Under the pieces are notes generated by a model. That model worked only from the letters and a program-made list of their open reading frames with translations, made no database searches and had not been told where the DNA came from. A program made the translations under genes and the position numbers. 45,507 nucleotides of DNA from positions 1 to 45,507 of the forward strand of contig JALOTB010000029.1 of assembly GCA_025458165.1 (NCBI GenBank). The letters run 5' to 3'. The DNA comes from Chromatiaceae bacterium. Lineage in GTDB: Bacteria; Pseudomonadota; Gammaproteobacteria; Chromatiales; Chromatiaceae. Positions 16,446-30,665 of the stretch are shown piece after piece; positions within the stretch are counted from its first letter, which is position 1; each line of letters starts with the position of its first letter.

Positions 16446-17108
16446 TCAGAACTGCAGCAGGTCCCCGCCGACGCCCTTCTCAAGCTTGAAGAGGTCGTCG
16501 CTCAGGCGCGGGTTGCGCTTCGTGGCCGTGAAGCTCAGCCGGGTGAGCTGGCCGAAGGCGTCCTCCATCAGCAGGGTGTCGAGCTCCGCGCCGGCGAAGC
16601 CGATGCGGATCTTGATGATCTCCCCGCTACCCGCCTTGGGCAGCAGCTCGACCCACTCGCGCTGGTCCCCGGCGTCCCAGGGCTGCACGGTGAAGTGCTT
16701 CTCGACCGGATCATCCGAGGCGAGGAGCTGCGCGGGGGTGCCAGCGAGCGCGGTGTCCTGGCTCTGGTGGGAGACCTGATCGAGCTCGATGTCATGCAGC
16801 CAGACCCGCTTGCCGTCGGCGACGATGACCTGCTCCATCGGCGCCTGGTACTCCCAGCGAAAGCGCCCCGGGCGCTTGAGATACAGGGTGCCGCTCGCCT
16901 CGACCATGCGCCCGCCGTCGGCGGCCAGCGTGATCTGGCGGAACTCGGCGCTCAGGCTGTCGAGACCCTCGAGATAGGTGTCCAGGCGCTCGACCCCGCT
17001 CGCCGCAGCCGCCAGCGGGCTTGCGATCGCGAGCGCGATGAGCCCAGCGGCGAGGGTCGTCAGCAGGCGCCGTCCGGCAGCAAGGGTAAGATTCATCAAC
17101 ATCATCAT
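16446..17108 (-). CDS. lolA: Outer-membrane lipoprotein carrier protein LolA
   Basis: Periplasmic chaperone shuttling lipoproteins from LolCDE to LolB. 220 residues with a signal peptide ending near ASPLAAAAS, then the LolA half-barrel ([49 protein letters not shown]). GAGG lies a few bases before a run of ATGs at 17108, 17105 and 17096; any may be used. Between ftsK and rarA as usual in gammaproteobacteria. Confidence 0.95.
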   Translation of the reverse strand: MMMLMNLTLAAGRRLLTTLAAGLIALAIASPLAAAASGVERLDTYLEGLDSLSAEFRQITLAADGGRMVEASGTLYLKRPGRFRWEYQAPMEQVIVADGKRVWLHDIELDQVSHQSQDTALAGTPAQLLASDDPVEKHFTVQPWDAGDQREWVELLPKAGSGEIIKIRIGFAGAELDTLLMEDAFGQLTRLSFTATKRNPRLSDDLFKLEKGVGGDLLQF

Positions 17109-17209
17109 TGAGCCTCAATCAGATCCGTTCAGACGCCCGACCATCATGGCGATACACGCCGCCCCGAACGATGAAAATCGCTCGCGTATCCCCGTGATCG
17201 TTCTTGGGC

Positions 17210-19552
17210 TCATTCCTCCGGGGGAGGCGGCGCCAGCACCTCCCGGTTGCCGTTAGTCTCGGCCGGGCCGACCACGCCGATGCGCTCCATCTCCTCGATC
17301 ATGCGTGCGGCCCGGTTGTAGCCGATCTTGAGCCGCCGCTGCACCCCCGAGATGGACGCGCGCCGGCTCTCGGTGACGAAGCGCAGGGCCTCGTCGAAGA
17401 GTGGGTCGCGCTCCTCCAGGTCCCCACCGCGCGCCTCGGGGTCGATGCCGGGGATGCCCTCTCCGTCGTCCTGAAGGATGGTGTCGATGTACTCCGGGGC
17501 CCCAAGGCTCTTCAGGTACTCCACCACCGCATGGACCTCGTGGTCGTCGACAAAGGCACCGTGCACCCGCTGGGGAAAGCTGGTCCCGGGCGGCAGGTAG
17601 AGCATGTCGCCATTGCCGAGCAGGTGCTCCGCCCCCTGCTGGTCGAGCACGGTGCGCGAGTCGACTCGGGCCGAGACCTGGAAGGCCATGCGGGTGGGGA
17701 TGTTCGCCTTGATCAAACCCGTGAGCACATCCACCGAGGGGCGCTGAGTGGCGAGCATGAGATGGATTCCCGAGGCGCGCGCCTTCTGGGCCAGTCGGGC
17801 GATCAGCTCCTCCACCTTCTTGCCGACCACCATCATCATGTCGGCCAGCTCGTCGATAATGACCACGATGTAGGGGAGGTGGTTCAACGTCGGGACCTCC
17901 TCGACGACATCCTCCCCCGCGACGTAGAGCGGATCGGGGATGGGCTCGCCGGCCGCCTCGGCGTCCGCTACCTTGCGGTTGTAGCCCCCGATGTTGCGCA
18001 CCCCGAGCCGGGCCATCAACCGATAGCGCCGCTCCATCTCGCCGACGCACCAGCGCAGGGCATTGGCGGCCTCCTTCATGTCGGTGACGACCGGCGTCAG
18101 GAGATGCGGGATGCCCTCGTAGACCGAGAGCTCGAGCATCTTGGGGTCGACCATGATTAGGCGCACGTCGCGCGGGCCGGCCTTGTAGACCAAGCTCAGG
18201 ACCATGGCGTTGATGGCCACCGACTTGCCCGAGCCGGTGGTCCCGGCGATCAGGGTGTGGGGCATGCGCGCCAGGTCTGCGACCACCGGCCGCCCCGCGA
18301 TGTCCGTGCCGAGCGCCAGCGTGATTGGGGACTTGGCCTCCTGATAGGCGGGCGAGCTCAGGACCTCGCTCAGGAACACCGTCTCCCGCTGCTCGTTGGG
18401 GATCTCCAGTCCGATCACCGACTTGCCAGGGATGACCTCGACCACCCGCACGCTGACGGTCGAGAGGGCGCGGGCGATGTCCTTGGCGAGCCCGCTCACC
18501 TTGCTGACCTTGATCCCGGGGGCGAGCTGCAGCTCCAGCAGCGTCACCACCGGACCGGGGTGGACTGCGACCACCTCTACCGAGACTCCGAAGTCCGCGA
18601 GCTTGGTCTCCACCTGGCGCGAGAGCTCATCGAGCATCGCCGGGCTGTAGCCCTTGCCGCTCTTGCGCGGCGGGTCGAGCAGCTCGAGCGGCGGGTGCAC
18701 CCCGTCGCCGAGGATGTGGGGGAGCGGGAGCTGGAGCCGATCGGGCTCGGCCGGCTTGGCACGCCGCCGCTTCTCCGGTTTGGGCAGCTCGACCGGACGC
18801 CGGGGCGGGATCAGGGTGCTCGGCGAAGCGGACTCGGGCCCAGGCTCGCCCGCGAACGCCGCGGCGTCGATCGACTCGGGCTCGGACGTCGCCGGGCCGT
18901 CACCCCGTGCACCGCCGAACGGCCAGAGGCGGCGGAGTGCCCCCCCGACCAACCGCACCAGGGCGAGGATCGCCGCACCCACGAGGTCGATCACCGCGAG
19001 CCAGGAGATCCCCGAGAAGACTCGAAAGCCGGCTAGGAAGACCCCGAGCAGCAGCAGGGTCGCGCCCGAACGGCTAAATGCCGCGCTCAGCCGCTCGCCG
19101 ACCAGGAGCCCGAGGCCGCCCCCGGTCCCGTTCGGCAGACCCACTCCCAGCCCGGGGAAGTGGATGGTCGCCAGCCCGCAGGCGGCCCCCAGGGTGACCA
19201 GGAAGCCGGCCCAGCGCAGGGCCAGGAGCTGGACCTGGGTCTCGCGCTCCGACTCGTCGGTGCGAAAGACCAGGAAGGCACTCCACACCACCATCACCGG
19301 GATCAGGTAGGCCGCGAAGCCGAAGAGATAGAGGGCCACGTCGGCGAACCAGGCCCCCGCGCGCCCCCCAGCATTGGCAACCGTCTCGCCGTGCCCCACG
19401 TGAGACCAACCCGGGTCCTCGGGCGAGTAAGTCGCGAGCGTCGCCACCAGGAAGACCGCGACGCAGACCAGCGACCACATGGCCGCCTCGCGCAGGCCCC
19501 GCTGGACATAGTCGCTGAATGTGAGCTGTCCAACTCTGGTTGCCTGGGACAC
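17210..19552 (-). CDS. ftsK: DNA translocase FtsK
   Basis: Septal DNA pump that moves the chromosome to dif during division. 780 residues: four N-terminal membrane helices (about 25-45, 72-98, 113-133, 163-200), a rather short Pro/charged linker (about 205-290), the motor with Walker A GTTGSGKS (about 437-444) and Walker [13 protein letters not shown] (about 553-564), and the C-terminal gamma winged helix (about 712-770, [25 protein letters not shown]) that reads KOPS. The linker is much shorter than in E. coli FtsK (1329 residues), as in many other bacteria. First gene of ftsK-lolA-rarA. Confidence 0.97.
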   Translation of the reverse strand: MSQATRVGQLTFSDYVQRGLREAAMWSLVCVAVFLVATLATYSPEDPGWSHVGHGETVANAGGRAGAWFADVALYLFGFAAYLIPVMVVWSAFLVFRTDESERETQVQLLALRWAGFLVTLGAACGLATIHFPGLGVGLPNGTGGGLGLLVGERLSAAFSRSGATLLLLGVFLAGFRVFSGISWLAVIDLVGAAILALVRLVGGALRRLWPFGGARGDGPATSEPESIDAAAFAGEPGPESASPSTLIPPRRPVELPKPEKRRRAKPAEPDRLQLPLPHILGDGVHPPLELLDPPRKSGKGYSPAMLDELSRQVETKLADFGVSVEVVAVHPGPVVTLLELQLAPGIKVSKVSGLAKDIARALSTVSVRVVEVIPGKSVIGLEIPNEQRETVFLSEVLSSPAYQEAKSPITLALGTDIAGRPVVADLARMPHTLIAGTTGSGKSVAINAMVLSLVYKAGPRDVRLIMVDPKMLELSVYEGIPHLLTPVVTDMKEAANALRWCVGEMERRYRLMARLGVRNIGGYNRKVADAEAAGEPIPDPLYVAGEDVVEEVPTLNHLPYIVVIIDELADMMMVVGKKVEELIARLAQKARASGIHLMLATQRPSVDVLTGLIKANIPTRMAFQVSARVDSRTVLDQQGAEHLLGNGDMLYLPPGTSFPQRVHGAFVDDHEVHAVVEYLKSLGAPEYIDTILQDDGEGIPGIDPEARGGDLEERDPLFDEALRFVTESRRASISGVQRRLKIGYNRAARMIEEMERIGVVGPAETNGNREVLAPPPPEE

Positions 19553-19682
19553 CCTTGCACCTCGATGCGCTGATCGGTGTGGCGAGTCGCCGCACCGGGA
19601 AACGGCTTATGCGAATTTTAGCCTTACGCCGGGTTCTTCGCGCAAATTCCTGGACAGGCCGGGGGCGAGCCGGCGGTGCCGA

Positions 19683-21817
<2,135 letters not shown>

Positions 21818-21841
21818 CCGGCGAGACCCACAGCATCCGAC

Positions 21842-21878
21842 GAGGTGCGCGGCCTTGTCGCCGCGACCCGCGCACCTC
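21842..21878 (+). terminator. Hairpin after trxB, no U-tract
   Basis: Perfect 11-bp arms GAGGTGCGCGG (21842-21852) and CCGCGCACCTC (21868-21878), 24 bases after the trxB stop. No U-tract follows (ACCTTGCC). Possibly a partial terminator or 3'-end protector before the next gene, which starts 35 bases later. Confidence 0.4.
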
Positions 21879-21912
21879 ACCTTGCCGCGGAGCCCCGGAT
21901 TGGAGCCCCGCC

Positions 21913-23064
21913 ATGCTGAGCCTGAGCCTCCACGACGCCATCGACGAGATCGCGGCGGCCGACTGGAACCGGCTGGTCGACCCCGACACCCCCTTCCTCC
22001 GCCATGAGTTCCTCGCGGCCATGGAGCGCCACGGCTGCGTCGGCACCGAGCTCGGCTGGATCCCGCGGCACCTGGCGCTGCGCGACCAGGGTGGTGTCTT
22101 GGTCGCTGCGGCCCCCTGCTACCTCAAGCTCAACTCCTACGGCGAGCTGGTGTTCGACTGGGCCTGGGCCGACGCCTACCGCCGAAGCGGCCTGCGCTAC
22201 TACCCCAAGCTGGTGGTCGCCTCGCCCTACACCCCGGCGACCGGACCGCGCATCCTGACCGGCGACTCGCCCCTTCGTCCCCGCTACGCCGAGACACTGA
22301 TCCGCGCCGCCACCGAGGTCGCCCAAGAGCTCGGCGTCTCCTCCCTGCACTGGCTCTTCCCCACCGAGGAGGAGACCCAGTGGCTAGAGCAAGGCGGCCT
22401 GATGCGGCGCATCGGCTGCCAGTTCCACTGGGAGAACCGCGGCTACGGCGTCTTCGACGATCTGCTCGGAGACTTCTCGGCGCCCAAGCGCAAGGGCATC
22501 AAGCGCGAGCGCCGGCGGGTCGCCGAGGCGGGGATCCAGTTTCGCCTGCTACGGGGGGGCGAGCTCGACGACGGCCAGTGGCGGACCTTCCATGCCCTCT
22601 ACCGCAGCACCTTCGACAAGCGCGGCGGCATCCCTACCCTGTCGCTCGACTTCTTCCGCGAGATCGGCCGGACCATGGGCGATCATCTCCTATTGGTCCT
22701 CGCCTACCATCACGGCGAGATCGTCGCCGCCGCCTTCGACCTGATCGGGAGCAAGAGCCTGTACGGCCGCCACTGGGGCTGCTTCGAGGAGCTCGACGCC
22801 CTGCACTTCGAGGCCTGCTACTACCAGGGGCTGGAGTTCTGCATCGACAACGGCCTGCAGCGCTTTGAGCCGGGGGCGCAGGGCGAGCACAAGGTCGCCC
22901 GCGGGTTCCTGCCGACGCCCACCTGGTCGGCACACTGGATCGCCGACCCGCGCATGGGCCAGGCCATCGGCCGCTTCCTCGAGCACGAGCGCGAAGGCAT
23001 GGCGGACTACATCGCCGAGATGCATCAGCGCAGCCCCTTCAAGGCCGGGGTCGAGCCCAGGTAG
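21913..23064 (+). CDS. DUF482/peptidogalycan-type GNAT-fold protein
   Basis: 383 residues matching the COG3146/DUF482 family, annotated as putative N-acyltransferases with a FemAB-like double GNAT fold. Recognisable stretches are the start DADWNRL-like AADWNRLVDPDTPFLRHEFL, YLKLNSYGELVFDWAWADAY, KRKGIKRERRRVAEAGI and the end FEPGAQGEHKVARGFLPTPT with TWSAHWI. The cytoplasmic role is not known; a link to cell-wall or lipid acylation is only by fold. GGAG seven bases before ATG 21913. It stands eight bases before aat, so they are co-transcribed; such genes are often near aat in proteobacteria. Confidence 0.85.
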   Translation: MLSLSLHDAIDEIAAADWNRLVDPDTPFLRHEFLAAMERHGCVGTELGWIPRHLALRDQGGVLVAAAPCYLKLNSYGELVFDWAWADAYRRSGLRYYPKLVVASPYTPATGPRILTGDSPLRPRYAETLIRAATEVAQELGVSSLHWLFPTEEETQWLEQGGLMRRIGCQFHWENRGYGVFDDLLGDFSAPKRKGIKRERRRVAEAGIQFRLLRGGELDDGQWRTFHALYRSTFDKRGGIPTLSLDFFREIGRTMGDHLLLVLAYHHGEIVAAAFDLIGSKSLYGRHWGCFEELDALHFEACYYQGLEFCIDNGLQRFEPGAQGEHKVARGFLPTPTWSAHWIADPRMGQAIGRFLEHEREGMADYIAEMHQRSPFKAGVEPR

Positions 23065-23072
23065 GGGACCTG

Positions 23073-23786
23073 ATGCTCGCCCTGCTCGACCCGCGCGACC
23101 CGACCGCGCCCTTCCCCGACGTGAGCCTGGCCGAGCGCGAGCCGGACGGACTGCTGGCAGTCGGCGGAGATCTCAGCGTCGCGCGGCTGGTGACCGCCTA
23201 CCGCCACGGGATCTTTCCCTGGTTCGGTCCGGGCGACCCGATCCTCTGGTGGTCGCCGGACCCCCGGACCATCCTCGTGCCGTCGGACGTCCAGGTCTCC
23301 CGAAGTCTCAGGAAGACCCTCAAGCGCGGGGCGTTCACGGTGAGCCTCGACCGGGCCTTCGACGCGGTGATCGCCGGCTGCGCCGAGCTGCGGCCCGACA
23401 GCGGCGGGACCTGGCTGGTCCCCGAGATGATCGCGGCCTATCGGCGGCTTCACCGGAGCGGCCTGGCCCATTCGGTCGAGGTCTGGCATCAGGGTCAACT
23501 TGCGGGCGGGCTCTACGGGGTGGCGATCGGGCGGACCTTCTTCGGAGAGTCCATGTTCACCCGGGTCACCGACGCCTCGAAGGTCGCCCTGGTGCACCTC
23601 TGCCGCACCCTCGAGGACTGGGGCTATGGGCTCATCGACTGTCAGGTCCTGACCGGCCACCTGCTGCGCATGGGGGCGGTACAGATCCCCCGCGCACAGT
23701 TCGTCGACCTGCTCGACCACTGGTGTGATCTGCCCGGGCATACCGGCCCCTGGGGGGAGCCTGGCACGACCGAGGTTGTGCGGTGA
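23073..23786 (+). CDS. aat: Leucyl/phenylalanyl-tRNA--protein transferase
   Basis: Adds Leu or Phe from tRNA to proteins with N-terminal Lys or Arg, making N-degrons for ClpS/ClpAP. 237 residues with family motifs GLLAVGGDLSVARLVTAYRHGIFPWF, ILWWSPDPRTIL and GESMFTRVTDASKVALVHL. GGGGACCTG precedes ATG 23073. Together with bpt, clpS and clpA in this window it completes the targeting part of the N-degron pathway. Confidence 0.96.
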   Translation: MLALLDPRDPTAPFPDVSLAEREPDGLLAVGGDLSVARLVTAYRHGIFPWFGPGDPILWWSPDPRTILVPSDVQVSRSLRKTLKRGAFTVSLDRAFDAVIAGCAELRPDSGGTWLVPEMIAAYRRLHRSGLAHSVEVWHQGQLAGGLYGVAIGRTFFGESMFTRVTDASKVALVHLCRTLEDWGYGLIDCQVLTGHLLRMGAVQIPRAQFVDLLDHWCDLPGHTGPWGEPGTTEVVR

Positions 23787-23892
23787 GCACCGCCGCCGCG
23801 CGGCGACCGCCTTTGTCAGCGCACTCAGGCTGGACTACAGTCGGGTCGCGATTGCTTGCGCTTAACCGATCGAACCTTCTGAGGGGAGACCC

Positions 23893-24453
23893 ATGAACGA
23901 GCCGGCGAGGCGGCACGCGACCTACCAGGACCTCTTTGACCTGCCGGAGCATCTGGTCGGGGAGATCCTGAGCGGTGTGCTTTATACCCACCCGCGACCG
24001 GCGCCCCGGCATGCGCGTGCGTACTCTGCCCTGGGCTACGCCATCGGCGGCCCCTTCGACGGCGGCATTGGCGGCCCCGGCGGCTGGTGGATCCTCGATG
24101 AGCCGGAGCTGCACCTGGGGGGCGACATCGTCGTCCCCGACCTCGCCGGCTGGCGGCGCGAGCGGATGCCAGCGCTCCCCGAGACGGCCTGGTTCGAGCT
24201 GGCCCCGGACTGGGCCTGCGAGATCCTGTCGCCGTCCACGGCCCGAATCGACCGTACACTCAAGATGTCGCTGTACGCCCGTGAGCGCGTTCCCCACCTC
24301 TGGCTCGTCGACCCCGACGCACGGACCCTGGAGGTCTATCGGCTCCAGGAGGACAGTCACTGGCTGCTGCTGGGCACGCTCAAGGACGACGACGCCGTGA
24401 GCCAGCCCCCTTTCGATGCCATCGGCTTTCCGTTGGGGAGCCTCTGGGCTTGA
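23893..24453 (+). CDS. Uma2-family (DUF820) PD-(D/E)XK endonuclease-like protein
   Basis: 186 residues of the Uma2 family, a PD-(D/E)XK nuclease fold common in cyanobacteria and some proteobacteria with no proven role. The start YQDLFDLPEHLVGEILSGVL supplies the first Glu, VVPDLAGWR the Asp, and WACEILSPSTARIDRTLKMSLYA the E-x-hydrophobic motif and Lys; the end PHLWLVDPDARTLEVYRL is typical. All active-site residues look present. GGGGAGACCC precedes ATG 23893. It lies between aat and bpt, which are otherwise adjacent, so it was probably inserted. Confidence 0.88.
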   Translation: MNEPARRHATYQDLFDLPEHLVGEILSGVLYTHPRPAPRHARAYSALGYAIGGPFDGGIGGPGGWWILDEPELHLGGDIVVPDLAGWRRERMPALPETAWFELAPDWACEILSPSTARIDRTLKMSLYARERVPHLWLVDPDARTLEVYRLQEDSHWLLLGTLKDDDAVSQPPFDAIGFPLGSLWA

Positions 24454-24501
24454 TGCCGCCGGTCCGGTCCGGTCCGCCCAGACGGTGAGGGAGAACGGCC
24501 G

Positions 24502-25242
24502 GTGACGCGGAGCCCCGGCGGACCCGCCCTCTATCTCAGCGGCGAGCACGTATGCAGCTACCTGCCGGGACGACAAGCGCGCACCCTCTTCATTGACCCC
24601 CTGGCGCCGATGAGCGGCCAGCTCTACCTGCGGCTCCTGGAGCACGGCTTCCGACGCAGCGGCAGCCACATCTACCGGCCCGCCTGCGCTCGCTGCCACG
24701 CCTGCGTACCACTGCGGATCCCAGTGCGCGCGTTCAGGCCCGACCGGTCGCAGCGGCGCACCTGGGAACGGACTCGGGCGGCGCTCTCCCTGCGCAAGCA
24801 CCCACCCCGATTCGACCCGATCCAGTTCGCCCTCTACCGTCGCTACATCGAGGCCCGCCACGCCGACGGCAGCATGGCCGATGCCTCGCCCGAGAGCTAC
24901 CAAGACTTCTTATTGAGCCCCTGGGGCGGGACCACAGCGCTGCTGGAGCTTTGGCTCGAGGACCGGCTGATGGCCGTGGCGGTCACCGACGTCCTCGAGA
25001 ATGCCCTCTCCGCCGTCTACACCTTCTTCGACCCAGCGTTCTCGGCCCAGTCCCCAGGCACGCTGGCGGTGCTCTGTCAGATCTCCGAGGCGCGCCGGCT
25101 CGGGCTTGACTGGCTCTATCTCGGCTACTGGATCGAGGGCTGCCGCAAGATGAGCTACAAGGACCGCTTCCGACCACTGGAGGCCTGGATCGATGGGGGC
25201 TGGCGAAGCGTCGAGCGGGGGGCATCGATTCCCTGGTGTTAG
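24502..25242 (+). CDS. bpt: Aspartate/glutamate leucyltransferase (Ate/Bpt)
   Basis: Transfers leucine from tRNA to proteins with N-terminal Asp or Glu, feeding the ClpS/ClpA pathway. 246 residues with the cysteine-containing N-terminal part HVCSYLPGRQARTLF and CARCHACVPLRIPV, and the GNAT-like C-terminal part LDWLYLGYWIEGCRKMSYKDRFRPLE. Start is GTG 24502 behind GAGGGAG. Bacterial proteins of this size are leucyl (Bpt) rather than arginyl transferases. Position between aat and infA is the conserved one. Confidence 0.94.
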   Translation: MTRSPGGPALYLSGEHVCSYLPGRQARTLFIDPLAPMSGQLYLRLLEHGFRRSGSHIYRPACARCHACVPLRIPVRAFRPDRSQRRTWERTRAALSLRKHPPRFDPIQFALYRRYIEARHADGSMADASPESYQDFLLSPWGGTTALLELWLEDRLMAVAVTDVLENALSAVYTFFDPAFSAQSPGTLAVLCQISEARRLGLDWLYLGYWIEGCRKMSYKDRFRPLEAWIDGGWRSVERGASIPWC

Positions 25243-25267
25243 GGATTCAACCCCGGATCGGCGGGCG

Positions 25268-25293
25268 GTGACCCGGCGGCCCTGTGCTATACT
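25268..25293 (+). promoter_or_regulatory. Extended -10 promoter for infA
   Basis: TGCTATACT at 25285-25293 is an extended -10 element (TG-N-TATACT); the possible -35 GTGACC at 25268-25273 is at a short 14-base spacing and poor, which is typical for extended -10 promoters. The start would be near 25300, about 45 bases before infA. Confidence 0.5.
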
Positions 25294-25344
25294 CGCGCGG
25301 TTTTTCCGACCAGCAGGAAGCCGCTCAAGCAGCACGCCCACTCC

Positions 25345-25563
25345 ATGGCCAAAGAAGACGTCATCCAGATGGAAGGCACGGTCATCGAGACCTTGCCGAA
25401 CACCATGTTCCGCGTCGAGCTGGAGAACGGCCACGTGGTCACCGCACACATCTCCGGGAAGATGCGCAAGCACTACATCCGCATCCTCACCGGCGACAAG
25501 GTCACGGTCGAGCTCACACCCTACGATCTGACCAAGGGCCGGATCACCTACCGGGCGCGCTAA
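25345..25563 (+). CDS. infA: Translation initiation factor IF-1
   Basis: 72-residue OB-fold protein that occupies the ribosomal A site during initiation. The sequence [20 protein letters not shown] through KGRITYRAR is the near-universal IF-1, full length. Its TAA stop is also the first three bases of the MITE-like element that follows, so the insertion sits exactly at the gene end. Confidence 0.98.
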   Translation: MAKEDVIQMEGTVIETLPNTMFRVELENGHVVTAHISGKMRKHYIRILTGDKVTVELTPYDLTKGRITYRAR

Positions 25564-25716
25564 GGAAACGCTGATCAATTCAGCGTTTCCCGCGGCACAG
25601 GGCCGTGCCGCCGTTTCCAAGCGCTTAAGCGCTTGGAAACGAAGCGGTCCGAGCGGCGCGCCTCGCCGACCGCGTACTGATTTTGGCCAGGATGGCCAAT
25701 AATCGGCGTCTCCTTA
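25561..25716 (+). repeat. MITE-like palindromic element (156 bp)
   Basis: Ends are imperfect terminal inverted repeats: TAAGGAAACGCTGAT (25561-25575) and ATCGGCGTCTCCTTA (25702-25716), 13 of 15 matching. Inside are GGAAACGCTGA/TCAGCGTTTCC, GGCAC/GTGCC, the perfect GTTTCCAAGCGC/GCGCTTGGAAAC and TTGGCC/GGCCAA, so the whole length folds. The flanking CTAA and TTAA fit a YTAR-type target duplication as in some IS5-related elements; that is an inference. No open frame. A second, degenerate copy is at 6878-6982. Confidence 0.72.
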
Positions 25717-25780
25717 AGGACGGTCGGCCCGCGGAGGCGAGCCGGCGCTGCAAGCCGGATCCCGGAAGGGGCGCCCAGCC

Positions 25781-28042
<2,262 letters not shown>

Positions 28043-28102
28043 GGCTTCGTCGATCCCGGGAAAAGGACGCTGGTGAACCGGCCCTAGTCGGCGCGGAGGG
28101 GC

Positions 28103-28426
28103 TCAGGCCTCCTCCATCGTGCACATCAGTGGATGCTGGTGGCTGCGGGCGTACTCGGTGACCTGTGACACCTTGGTCTCGGCAATGTCGCGGGTGTAGA
28201 CGCCGCAGACCCCGACCCCCCGCGTGTGCACGTGCAGCATGATTTGCGTGGCCTTCTCGCGACTCATGCGGAAGAAGGTCTCCAACACCTGGACGACGAA
28301 CTCCATCGGCGTGTAGTCATCGTTTAGGAGCAGCACCTTGAACAGGGGTGGCCGCTTGAGCTTCGGCTTGGACTCTTCGACCGACAGCCCCGACCCGCCC
28401 TCGTGCTGGGGATCTTGCCCGCTCAT
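28103..28426 (-). CDS. clpS: ClpS adaptor for N-degron substrates
   Basis: 107 residues. Recognises N-terminal Leu, Phe, Trp and Tyr and delivers substrates to ClpA. Typical motifs: [24 protein letters not shown] with the Asn-Asp-Asp that binds the free amino group, [27 protein letters not shown]. The disordered N-terminus is about 25 residues. Start ATG 28426 with AGAGG just upstream. First gene of clpS-clpA, divergent from csp as in many relatives. Confidence 0.97.
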   Translation of the reverse strand: MSGQDPQHEGGSGLSVEESKPKLKRPPLFKVLLLNDDYTPMEFVVQVLETFFRMSREKATQIMLHVHTRGVGVCGVYTRDIAETKVSQVTEYARSHQHPLMCTMEEA

Positions 28427-28552
28427 GACCTCTGGATTCTAGCCGAGAAATCTAAGGTTTCCGCCCGCTCGCCGGCCTTGTCGGGGAGCCCTTCCCCGGG
28501 CCATGCCGAGCGATGCGAGAAGGCTCCAAAGGGGCCAGATTTCACGCGGGAT

Positions 28553-28580
28553 TTGACCAATGAAATCAGCTCACTATACT
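28553..28580 (+). promoter_or_regulatory. Promoter of the cold-shock gene
   Basis: TTGACC at 28553-28558 and TATACT at 28575-28580 with 16 bases between predict a start near 28587. The leader to the start codon is then about 100 bases, in line with the long leaders of cspA-type genes. Confidence 0.62.
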
Positions 28581-28685
28581 TCGAAGATAAGGCGTGGTCC
28601 GCGGGAATCAAGCGGCAGCGCCGGATAACGATAGCGACGACGACCAGAGGAAAACCTCAGACAACCCCCAGGAGGAGTGCGCGTG

Positions 28686-28892
28686 ATGATGACGGGTATT
28701 GTGAAGTGGTTCAACAATGCCAAGGGATACGGGTTCGTGAAGCCCGACGGACGCGACGAGGACGTCTTCGTCCACTTCTCGGCGATCGACATGGACGGTT
28801 ATAAGACGCTCAAGGAGGGGCAAAAGGTCCAGTTCGAGCTCAGCCAAGGCCCTAAAGGCCTGCACGCCGCCCGCGTCAACCGGCTGGCATAA
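28686..28892 (+). CDS. Cold-shock domain protein (CspD/CspA family)
   Basis: 68-residue OB-fold nucleic-acid-binding protein. RNP1 is KGYGFV and RNP2 is VFVHF, both intact ([19 protein letters not shown] and [15 protein letters not shown]). The ATG at 28686 is eight bases after GGAGGAG (28671-28677); ATG 28689 and GTG 28683 are alternatives. Position divergent from clpS is that of CspD in Pseudomonas and E. coli, but the short C-terminus leaves the subtype open. Confidence 0.94.
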   Translation: MMTGIVKWFNNAKGYGFVKPDGRDEDVFVHFSAIDMDGYKTLKEGQKVQFELSQGPKGLHAARVNRLA

Positions 28893-28899
28893 CGGCCAT

Positions 28900-28925
28900 G
28901 CCCCGGGCGGGCGAGTGCCCGGGGC
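28900..28925 (+). terminator. Hairpin terminator between csp and icd
   Basis: Perfect 9-bp arms GCCCCGGGC (28900-28908) and GCCCGGGGC (28917-28925) with an 8-base loop, eight bases after the csp stop and followed by AGCTTTCC. The U-tract is weak. It lies between convergent genes and may serve both. Confidence 0.6.
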
Positions 28926-28953
28926 AGCTTTCCACCCTCCCACCACCGTCTAC

Positions 28954-30210
28954 TCACATATGGGCGACGATGGCCTCCCCGAATGCCGAGCAGGACAGCT
29001 TGGTCGCCCCCTCCATCAGCCGCTCCAAATCGTAGGTCACGGTCTTCGCGGCGATTGCACCCTCCACCCCGCGGATGACGAGATCCGCCGCCTCGGTCCA
29101 GCCGAGGTGCCTGAGCATCATCTCGCCGGAGAGCACGATCGAGCTCGGGTTGACCATGTCCTTGCCGGCGTACTTCGGGGCGGTGCCGTGGGTGGCCTCG
29201 AACATGGCCACCGAGTCCGACAGGTTCGCCCCCGGCGCCATGCCGATGCCACCGACCTGGGCCGCCAGGGCGTCGGAGATGTAATCGCCGTTCAAGTTGA
29301 GTGTGGCGATCACGCTGTATTCCTTTGGCCGCAGTAGGATTTGCTGCAGGAAGGCGTCGGCGATCATGTCCTTGATGACAATCTCCGAGCCGGTGCGGGG
29401 GTTGGTCATTCGGCACCAGGGCCCGCCGTCGAGATCGGTGGCGCCGAACTCCTCGCGCGCGAGCTCGTAGCCCCAGGCCTTAAAGGCCCCCTCGGTGAAC
29501 TTCATGATGTTGCCCTTGTGCACCAGCGTCACCGAGGGCCGGTCGTTGTCGATCGCGTACTGGATCGCCTTGCGCACCAGGCGCTTGGTCCCCTCGGAGG
29601 AGACGGGCTTGACGCCGATGCCCGAGGTCTCGGGGAAGCGGATCTTGGTCACCCCCATCTCCTGGCGCAGGAAGTCGATCACCTTGCGCACCTCGGGCGT
29701 GCCCGCGGCCCACTCGATCCCGGCGTAGATGTCCTCCGAGTTCTCCCGGAAGATCACCATGTCGGTGTGCTCCGGCTCCTTGAGCGGGCTGGGCGTGCCC
29801 TTGAAGTAGCGTACCGGCCGCAGGCAGACGTAGAGATCGAGCTGCTGGCGGAGCGTCACGTTGAGCGAGCGGATGCCGCCGCCCACCGGGGTGGTGAGCG
29901 GTCCCTTGATCGACACCACGAACTCGCGCACTGCCGCGAGCGTCTCCTCCGGCAGCCAGACCCCCTCGCCATAGACCCGGGTCGACTTCTCGCCGGCGTA
30001 GACCTCCATCCAGCGGATCTCCCGCTGCCCGCCGTACGCTCTGGCCACCGCGGCATCGACCACCCGGCGCATCACCGGCGTGATGTCGACCCCGATGCCG
30101 TCGCCTTCGATATAGGGGATGATGGGGCGGTGCGGGACCGCGAGCGCATAGTCCGCCCCGACCGCGATCTTCTCGCCGTCCGCCGGGACCTGAATCCTGT
30201 CGTAGGCCAT
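28954..30210 (-). CDS. icd: NADP-dependent isocitrate dehydrogenase
   Basis: TCA-cycle enzyme oxidising isocitrate to 2-oxoglutarate. 418 residues of the E. coli Icd type. The substrate/phosphorylation loop is [13 protein letters not shown] (Ser115, equivalent of E. coli Ser113, target of AceK). NADP specificity is shown by the [19 protein letters not shown] segment with the Lys-Tyr pair. ATG 30210 begins [12 protein letters not shown] as in relatives; the longer frame upstream is not supported. The neighbour acnA is broken, so flux into this step depends on another aconitase. Confidence 0.96.
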   Translation of the reverse strand: MAYDRIQVPADGEKIAVGADYALAVPHRPIIPYIEGDGIGVDITPVMRRVVDAAVARAYGGQREIRWMEVYAGEKSTRVYGEGVWLPEETLAAVREFVVSIKGPLTTPVGGGIRSLNVTLRQQLDLYVCLRPVRYFKGTPSPLKEPEHTDMVIFRENSEDIYAGIEWAAGTPEVRKVIDFLRQEMGVTKIRFPETSGIGVKPVSSEGTKRLVRKAIQYAIDNDRPSVTLVHKGNIMKFTEGAFKAWGYELAREEFGATDLDGGPWCRMTNPRTGSEIVIKDMIADAFLQQILLRPKEYSVIATLNLNGDYISDALAAQVGGIGMAPGANLSDSVAMFEATHGTAPKYAGKDMVNPSSIVLSGEMMLRHLGWTEAADLVIRGVEGAIAAKTVTYDLERLMEGATKLSCSAFGEAIVAHM

Positions 30211-30371
30211 GTGGGTACTTCGCTCTGAAAAAGGGGGATTCGAGTCTATCATCGGGCTTTGGGACTGCGTACTTGCTGTCACGAGGGCCCGGTCGCCTGG
30301 CCTGTCGAGCAGCGCCCTCTCCTCCCGACGGGCTATGATTGCGGGAAATCCTCGAATCGTCATCCGCTCGC

Positions 30372-30665
30372 ATGCGACTCACGCCCGGAGACATCACCAT
30401 GATCCGGTCCGTGGTGCGGACGCGGATGGGACCGACCACGGGGATCTGGCTCTTCGGCTCCCGGCTGGACGATTCTGCGCGTGGCGGTGACATCGATCTT
30501 TACGTCGAGCCGGGCGAGCAAATCGCGGGCAACCTCTTCCTCGTGCGCGAGCGGCTGCGGCGCGACCTTGAGCGCCAACTGAGGCAGCCGGTAGACCTGG
30601 TCATCAACCCAGGGTCGGCGACCGCCTTTATGCGCCAGGCAAGGAACGAGGGGCACCCCCTATGA
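30372..30665 (+). CDS. MNT-type minimal nucleotidyltransferase (antitoxin of MNT/HEPN pair)
   Basis: 97 residues. The nucleotidyltransferase signature [20 protein letters not shown] (about 27-44) has GS and the two metal-binding aspartates in DID. MNT proteins of this size neutralise HEPN RNases by AMPylating or oligo-adenylating them (MntA-HepT). The stop overlaps the start of the HEPN gene by ATGA, the normal arrangement. ATG 30372 is preferred; no strong ribosome site is seen. The gene is intact while its partner is not. Confidence 0.85.
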   Translation: MRLTPGDITMIRSVVRTRMGPTTGIWLFGSRLDDSARGGDIDLYVEPGEQIAGNLFLVRERLRRDLERQLRQPVDLVINPGSATAFMRQARNEGHPL

